This document shows positions 57,661-64,000 of a DNA stretch of 64,000 nucleotides, piece by piece. Made by a program: the position numbers and the translations under genes. The stretch covers positions 2,666,001-2,730,000 of the forward strand of contig OZ316897.1 of NCBI GenBank assembly GCA_973895155.1. Reading direction: 5' to 3'. Position 1 is the first letter of the stretch. Every line of letters starts with the position of its first letter. Below the pieces are notes generated by a model. The model was given only the letters and a program-made list of their open reading frames with translations, had not been told where the DNA came from and made no database searches. The DNA comes from Marsupella aquatica (taxonomy: Eukaryota > Marchantiophyta).

Positions 57661-58947
57661 TTTTTTATCTCCTGCATAGGACAAAATAACTTTTCATGTT
57701 CCAGGATGAGTATGCTATATGGACAACGTCAAGGCAAGGAATGAACTGGGCTTGGCCAACAAAGAGTGGAGGGAAACAGCCGCCCTAACATGGGACATAT
57801 TCAAAATGGTCCCGGGCCCCAAAACCCTAGACATGTGGCCAGGTCCTTGAAACCCGGCCCCACTCACGTATATACCCCATCCAAAATTCTTGCCACCTCA
57901 AATATGTGGACTACCCGATTGAGTAGCCCCTAATTTGAAATGAGTGCCACGTGGCCCAATCCCATAGTGACACATGTATACTCTTTTTTCTTGTAGCATA
58001 TTACCCTATCTTTCCTCAACCCATTCCATGGAAGTGGACCCCCCAAAAAAAATCCTATCATTCTTTAAAGTGTGTTTATGAATAAATTGGACCCTATTGT
58101 TCTTACACAAATCTTCTTAAGTCTTTCCTATAATCTAATAAATGGACCCTATACTTTTTCGAACGTGATGTGCTGTTTTCACGGAGTGAGACCCCCGAGG
58201 GTTATTGTTATCGATAAGTGTTCATGTCCAGTTATCGAGGGTTTCAACTTATTAAGTTATCGTTTAGAGGTTGTTTCGGGGGTCTGCTTGCACTTACACA
58301 ACTGAAGGCACAAAAAACAAAAAAAACTGCTTGGGGAAGCAACCCGCACAAGAGGACACCTTGCAATTATCCAGGGTTTACACTTATCAAGTGTGCACTT
58401 AGTGATGGAGACTTTACAGGTCTGTCATGTCCTCTATTAGGATGTCTCACAGCAGGGGCCATAAGGAAAGTTATGGTACACCAGTGGCGCCCATAAAACA
58501 CCTCATGACCAGACTTTACGTACCATTGGTTGGAGGGAGATATGCATTGAATCGTGCCATACGGGATGAGTTATGGGTGCTCCCACTCAAATTTAGTGCT
58601 TTTGGTTTGTTCTTGTCGGACAAGCCCAAGCCTATTACCTCGACAAGAGGTCACAATAGCATTTTAATAATACACAGTAATTGGCATGTTGTTTTTATCC
58701 CTGGATGATCTCGTGGATGATGTGATGTTGTGATGACTATGTTGTGACGATGTGAATTAAAAAAAATTGAAATTATTCCTAATAAATAAATGGAATGTCC
58801 AAGATTTCGATAAGTCTTAGAGTTAAAGTTACGGGTTTTGGTTAGTGGCTGCGGCACTTTCTTACGGAAGCTAATTTTGGCCTCCTGTAACTTTTATGGC
58901 CGTTCCCATAACTCAATCCTTCTGGCCAACTCGTAACGAGAGATGCC
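57661..58947. other. Intergenic with a MITE-related segment
   Basis: No gene. The part from about 58800 to 58949, read on the minus strand, begins AGGGCATCTC and shares blocks (TTATGGGAAC, TAAAAGTT, GTAAG, AACCCGTAACTTT) with the nested MITE at 50746-50970. It is therefore a diverged relative; its other end was not located. Confidence 0.5.
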
Positions 58948-59182
58948 CTATTGGCTAGCCTAATAACCCCTTCTATGAACTTAAATAGAGATGAGGAAAG
59001 GAGCTCTATTGACTAGCTTGATTACCCGTTCTTTGAATGTAAATAGAGATGAGGAAAGGCCCTTGACTAGCTTCATTACCTGTTCCTTGAACGTAAACAG
59101 AGATGAGGAAAGGATAAGGAGACAACCTCTATTGACTAGCTTGATCACTTATGCCTTACACGTAAATAGAGATGAGACTAGG
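58948..59182. repeat. Tandem repeat of about 57-70 bp, four copies
   Basis: Each copy has TTG(A/G)CTAGC, then ATTACC or similar, then AAATAGAGATGAGGAAAGG (third copy AAACAGAG...). Units start near 58951, 59008, 59061 and 59129. Confidence 0.85.
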
Positions 59183-59244
59183 AGAAAAAAAACCTTGCAC
59201 AAAAGAGGACTCCCCTTTATTTTTTGTTCACCTTTGCCCTTGTC

Positions 59245-59740
59245 CCTGTGTGCACGCTCCTCAATTATGCCCCATTAAAGATCTAGAGGCTTCACTCTAG
59301 ACAATAAGTTTAGAGGCTTCACTCTCCACAACAAGCTTGTCGTTAAAATTGGCTTCACTCTAGACAATAAGCTTGCCCTCACTTAGAGTTAAAATCACCC
59401 TCCTCAATTATGCCCCCAATAAGCTTGCCCTCATTTAGAGTTAAAATCACCCTCCTCAATTATGCCCCGTAAATGATCTAGAGGCACCCTCCTCAATTAT
59501 GCCCCATTAAATAAATAAATATCTAGAGGCTTCACTCTAGACAATAAGCTTTCCCTTATTTAGAATTAAAATCACCCTCCTCAATTATGCCCCGTTAATG
59601 ATCTAGAGTTACCCTCCTCAATTATGCCCCATTAAATAAATAAATTATGCCCCATCAAATAAACAAATATCTAGAGGCTTCACTCTAGACAATAAACTTG
59701 CCCTCACTTAGAGTTAAGATCTACAGGACAATAAGCTTGT
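59245..59740. repeat. Satellite-like array of TCTAGAGGCTTCACTCTAGA units
   Basis: Units of variable length combine TCTAGAGGCTTCACTCTAGA, CAATAAGCTTGCCCTCA, TTAGAGTTAAAATCACC and CTCCTCAATTATGCCCC(A/G)TTAAA. The first block is itself palindromic around GGCTTCAC. At least five partial units are present; no coding. Confidence 0.85.
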
Positions 59741-60154
59741 GAGCACCCTCAGCTCTGCACTTGGGCAGTATCCTCACTTTCACTTATGTCCTCAATCAGA
59801 GGATTTAGTTAGATGAGTGATCGAAGTCCTGCGATTCGATTCAGATTGAATGTTTTCCTGACCAGTAATTCTATTATGAGGATTTGACCCAAGCGTCCTG
59901 ACCTTTCTACTCGTTCACAGCTCGACACTGGAATGAGGTCTTCCTCTGCTTCCTGTTCTCCTAAGGAAGGTGTCCGTTGCCTTCATGCACTAGAAAAAGT
60001 TCTCTATTGCTTTTGAGCCATGGTAGTGATCATCTCTTTCCACTAGTACGCCATCTCTTTCACCGTCTAATCATCGAGCTGCTGCTACTCGTCTATTATT
60101 TCTGGCCCAGAATCTGCCATTTTTCGTGACAGACGGACATTTGCGTTTCACAGA

Positions 60155-60862
60155 ATGACAACTTCTTCCTCCGGCAACCCTCTCGGCCCCTGGGTTCAGC
60201 CGTCTGCAGCCGAGCTTTCCCAGCAAATATCCGTAACATTGCCAGGCCGCCTCGTCACCCTGGTGCCAGGCCATACGTCTCAGTTGGACGATCTGTTCGC
60301 AGTGCTCGGCGGAGAAGAAAACGCAGTGATTTGGGACTACATTCCCTTCGGCCCGTTCCAGAGCCGCGAGGAGCTCCACGCCTTCTTCGCCGCTAATTGG
60401 CAGAATCCAGACGTGGCTTACTTCACAATCATCGATAATACGGTGCAGAAAGCTGTTGGCTCTCTCGCACTCCTCAACATCAACCGTGACAATCGCTCAG
60501 TAGAAGTCGGGAATGTGTTGTTCTCTAAGCAGCTCCAACGTACATTTGCCGGAACAGAAGTCATGTATCTCCTGGCCTGCCATGTCTTTGACACTCTTGG
60601 CTACAGGCGTTACGAGTGGAAATGTAACAACTTGAATGAGCCTTCCAAACGTGCAGCGCTGCGCTTGGGGTTCAAGTTTGAGGGTGTTTTCAGGCAGCAT
60701 ATGATCCTCAAGGGAAGGAATAGAGACACAGCGTGGTTTTCTATTTTAGACGGGGAATGGCCAACCGTGAAGTCAGGGTTTGAGAGATGGCTGGATGCAG
60801 AGAATTTTGATCAGGAGGGACGACAGCGGAAAAGTCTTGCGGCACTGCGTGATGCTGTCTAG
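60155..60862 (+). CDS. GNAT (RimJ/RimL-type) N-acetyltransferase
   Basis: 235 residues, single exon, ATG 60155. The acetyltransferase domain spans about 31-200. Family marks are IWDYIPFGPFQS (59-70), VGSLALLNINRDNRSVEVG (101-119), LQRTFAGTEVMYLL (127-140, acetyl-CoA binding region), YRRYEWKCNNLNEPSKRAALRLGF (split across 150-173), and KGRNRDTAWFSILDGEWP (186-203). This subfamily is common in bacteria and fungi and usually unannotated as to substrate. The gene is intronless among intron-bearing neighbours, so transfer from a microbe is possible but not shown. No defect is seen. Confidence 0.85.
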   Translation: MTTSSSGNPLGPWVQPSAAELSQQISVTLPGRLVTLVPGHTSQLDDLFAVLGGEENAVIWDYIPFGPFQSREELHAFFAANWQNPDVAYFTIIDNTVQKAVGSLALLNINRDNRSVEVGNVLFSKQLQRTFAGTEVMYLLACHVFDTLGYRRYEWKCNNLNEPSKRAALRLGFKFEGVFRQHMILKGRNRDTAWFSILDGEWPTVKSGFERWLDAENFDQEGRQRKSLAALRDAV

Positions 60863-61396
60863 ATGACCATCTGATTCCCGTCAAGTTCTTCAAAAATAAG
60901 ATATTTGCAGTGGGAGTTGCCAATTTTTAGTGCACCTGTCTGACTCGATTAAAAATCGCAGCAAGTTAGATTGTGGCATCCTGGAAATCATGGTTGCGGT
61001 AGCAGCAACTCATGACTTGCTAGTAAGTCGTATCTGCAGGATGCGTGACGGATCATCACTGACAAAGAATCCGGAGGTCGCTTATTAAGCTGGGTGGGTC
61101 AATTGGACTCTAGCACCAAGGAATGTACATTTTATGGGAGTTTTACGTCTTCGAGCTACAATAGGCTACCTGCCTGCGAATTGGTATGCTGCGGTTGTCA
61201 GCACATTTAACAAGGTGTAACCAATAGCAGCAAGTCGCTTTTATTCATTTTCACCCACACTAAAATATGGAATCTGTCTTATACATCCAGACGAGGGTCT
61301 GACCAAGTCTTGTAGCATTCTGTCATGCATGCAAATTTTTTGTTGCCAATCAGATGGATGCATGAGCTCCAAGTGAAGACATGCGAGGATTGAATG
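60863..61396. other. Intergenic, convergent gene ends
   Basis: Between the 3' end of the GNAT gene (plus) and that of the hydroxyacid dehydrogenase (minus). It should contain both 3' UTRs and polyadenylation sites. Nothing else is recognised. Confidence 0.6.
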
Positions 61397-63711
61397 TCAA
61401 TTGACAAACTCAAGACCAGATACTGGATTCCCGTCATATAGCTCCAGTGCAGAAGTAGCAATAACCTGTATTCACACAAATGATGCAAATGTCATTTCTT
61501 TTGGTAGTATTGAATACTACACAAATTCAAAGCCTTAAAAGTTTTGAATCCAGGTTGAAACATACTCTCATGCGGATTCTAAACAAAAGGGCACTACTAG
61601 GGATATCAGAAGGGTGCCAAGGGTTTCCTTATACTTGCATTTCGAGATCGGAGATTATCACATATCTAAGGTTAAAGCCTTTTGGGTACCAATCCATAAG
61701 AAGTCTATTAGAAGATAGAATCAGAGCGTACAAGAAGTACAGAACGACAACATATCAGAGAAATTCTAGAAGAGGACAGCAGTGCCATTGGGGATGTTTA
61801 TACGTCGTGAAGTCATAACCTTGTGAGCGACCAATGAGGATGATAGATCCTCAGCCGTGATGGATGAATCTTGTGAAGGAGGGAACACTCCAACGCTGAG
61901 TGCCTAGGGAGTTCCAGGTTTATGTCAGAGTGCATACCTCACCCATTGTCCTATAGGCGAATTCTGTTACGCCAGCAACGTGAGGTGTAATCACCACGTT
62001 CGGATGCTGTAATATAGGATCTTGCGGGTCCACTGGCTCCACCCATGTAACATCAGAGCCAAGACCACCAAGGTGACCTGAATTCAAGGCTTCTGTCACT
62101 GCATTGTAGTCCATCAAACCCCCACGGGCAATATTCACCAAAAATGCTCCCTGCAATCAGAGATGAAAAGATCAAGATCAAGATCAAATAATGTTCAAGG
62201 GACTCCATTAATGAGACTTCCCGGAACCTACCAAGTCTTGCTGCTTCAAACATCTAATATATATATATATAAGCTTGTCCCCTAGAGCTTGGAATTAAAA
62301 GAAAATATCAAGGATTCACTATATGCTCTTGTTTTTTCCTTTTATTTATGTATTGCTTGAAGGGAGCATTTTACTTCACACGTAATCCCAAGACTACAGG
62401 GTAATCCAGACCATCACCCTGATGACCGGCCAAATCATGCAATCACTACCAGTAGCATCCAAAAGGGAAGCAAGGGCAAATATCATCCAAAATGGAAACT
62501 AGCAGAGCTAGCAATGATCCACTACACACTGAGAAAGCTTCTCTAAACCTATGGTGTCTTCAATTGAGTGCGCATTGGATGTATAAATTTCTAGACAGCT
62601 GGGCTCTGTAGCCTTTGCAGTGTCATAGATCAGAATCTTGCTCATTATTTCTCAACATTGGTTAGTATTGCTGAATGCAATTGTAGTGGTGATTACTAAC
62701 GGAGGTTAGTGATAATGACCATCAGCAACGTTTTGAGTACCACCTTTACCCCTACAATAACTGCTTAATAGAAATAGATCGCAAGTAAACCAAAATATTC
62801 AATGAATGGAAAATGACGAGAGATACCCGTTTCATGCTTGCGAGAAACCCCTTATTGACCATTCCTTTCTGCATCAAACACAACAAGGAGGTCACCTAAT
62901 CAATTAACATGATTAATACCGCATTTTGGCAAGCTCGACTTCGTTTCCAGCGCTAAAACCGTGACGAGTGTTGTAAAGAACGTTCGATCACGCAGGCAAT
63001 GCACATTGGGAGAGGTGGCGGACAAAGAGCTCACTGTTTCTGGAGTCAAAGAACAGCACATAACGACAATGTCTGCTTGGCTAATGAACTCATGAAGGTA
63101 TTCCATGCCACCTTTACGATCAACTGCAATGTCTGTATCTCCATTTGGTGTTGACGATCGATCAACTTCTCCTGGTAGTGGTGACCATCAGATTATGGTC
63201 AAGTTGTGGCCAAATTTCTTGGAAAGTCCAGACATGGCTTGAATTTTGAATCAAGACTTGGCAGTTTGAATCACCAACATTTGTGTCCTTCTGAATGGTT
63301 TTCCTACTACACATTGAAACTTTGACTCGGGAGCTTAGCATGTGGTAGTGCTCAAAAGCACCACACGGAATAGGACAACTGCACCTTCTCCGTAGACCTT
63401 ATTGTTCCATGATCGTCGCAGAGCAAGAACCCTAACCCCAAACGGTTTTAGTCGCGGTGCCAACTCTTTGCCAATATTCCCGTACCCGACAATGCATACC
63501 TGGCAGATACATATTAGAATTCCATGAATGGACCGTACTGAAAGATCTTAAACTCTTGACAAGGTTTGAAGAGCACTGTGCATGTCAGAAAGCAACTATG
63601 ATAACAAGGAGACTTGTTTTCTAGAGTTGAGAAGTTTACGGTTGTGTTGAACAATGTTTTCGTTAGGGGTTCTCCAAGCCGTTTCTCCAGCACACTTTGT
63701 TCCATGCCTTT
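61397..63711 (-). CDS. D-isomer-specific 2-hydroxyacid dehydrogenase, six visible exons, 5' end not found
   Basis: Exons (minus) 63711-63640, 63499-63385, 63171-63035, 62868-62827, 62150-61938 and 61465-61397, all with GT/AG ends and matching phases. The encoded order is LGEPLTKTLFNTT, VCIVGYGNIGKELAPRLKPFG (NAD-binding GxGxxG), QADIVVMCCSLTPET, NKGFLASMKR, GAFLVNIARGGLMDY (catalytic Arg), GLGSDVTWVEPVDPQDP (Glu), NVVITPHVAGVTE (His), ending SGLEFVN and TGA. This matches the plant phosphoglycerate-dehydrogenase-like branch (Arabidopsis At1g72190 type), an NAD(P)-dependent oxidoreductase whose substrate is uncertain. The substrate-binding N-terminal half must lie upstream; I saw no convincing exon at 63720-64000. 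The intact catalytic triad suggests a working gene. Confidence 0.85.
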
Positions 63712-64000
63712 CTGCACTATTATGAACGCAGATTCAGTCTCAACTGGAGCTCAAACATAAAATGGTATTACGAAACAGTTCTTGGGTTCATGGATAAGTG
63801 CTATTGAGACCATTCATTTTTTCTTCAGAACACCATGATTCATTCACATTGATGTCCTCTTGCAAGCCTTAGGACGAAAGTACTTCAAGTCGGGACCTCA
63901 GCTATTTCCCTTAATGATTTGTTCTCCCACACTATATCGCTGTATATCACAGACGTCAAGCTTCAACCTGTCTAGACGATTCAAGAGCTGGCATCACTAC

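Noticed and set aside
57281-57684. Arg/Gly-rich proteins on the minus strand
   Set aside because: Translation of a short tandem repeat; several frames are open for the same reason.

Overview
This is nuclear DNA from a land plant. The evidence is spliced genes with GT-AG introns, a chloroplast SRP43 (cpSRP43), a GUX-type xylan glucuronyltransferase, a plastid-targeted UPF0301 protein, a plant-type WRNIP1/RarA AAA+ ATPase, and long gene-poor stretches full of repeats. The sparse gene spacing, modest introns and mixture of gene families would suit a bryophyte such as a liverwort or another non-seed plant. The lineage cannot be fixed from the sequence alone.

Layout. 1-5 kb (minus strand): decayed or element-like genes. 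The first has a ParB/sulfiredoxin-like region; the second looks like an F-box gene. Both contain isolated in-frame stops. This block and its flank to 5.9 kb carry a palindrome, CGATAAATTTATCG, repeatedly placed 13 bases downstream of GGAATG. 6-9.4 kb: repeats, including an LTR-like fragment. 9.5-11.2 kb: an SRA-domain gene related to SUVH but lacking a SET domain, followed by what look like remnants of its missing C-terminus. 13.5-16.9 kb: a complete four-exon GUX gene (minus). 17.3-18.05 kb: three related 37-46-codon membrane micropeptide ORFs (minus). 18.7-19.5 kb: a tandem repeat. 20.4-21.5 kb: a broken FEX-type fluoride channel gene. 21.7-31 kb: no gene recognised. 31.04-33.2 kb: a large inverted repeat with arms of about 540 bp. 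35.5-38.0 kb: WRNIP1/RarA homologue (plus). 41.8-42.9 kb: UPF0301 protein (minus). 45.3-45.6 kb: second LTR-like copy. 47.6-49.1 kb: cpSRP43 (minus, two exons). 50.1-51.1 kb: a TIR element with a nested MITE. 53-56.2 kb: a transposase-like gene (minus) with one in-frame stop. 56.2-57.7 and 58.9-59.7 kb: tandem repeat arrays. 60.2-60.9 kb: a GNAT acetyltransferase. 61.4 kb to the window end: a D-2-hydroxyacid dehydrogenase (minus), 5' end outside the window.

The intact genes are housekeeping or metabolic (thylakoid targeting, replication stress, xylan decoration, redox metabolism) and are not functionally clustered. Protein lengths and intron junctions given here were worked out by hand from reading frame, GT/AG sites and phase. 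Transcript data would be needed to confirm them.
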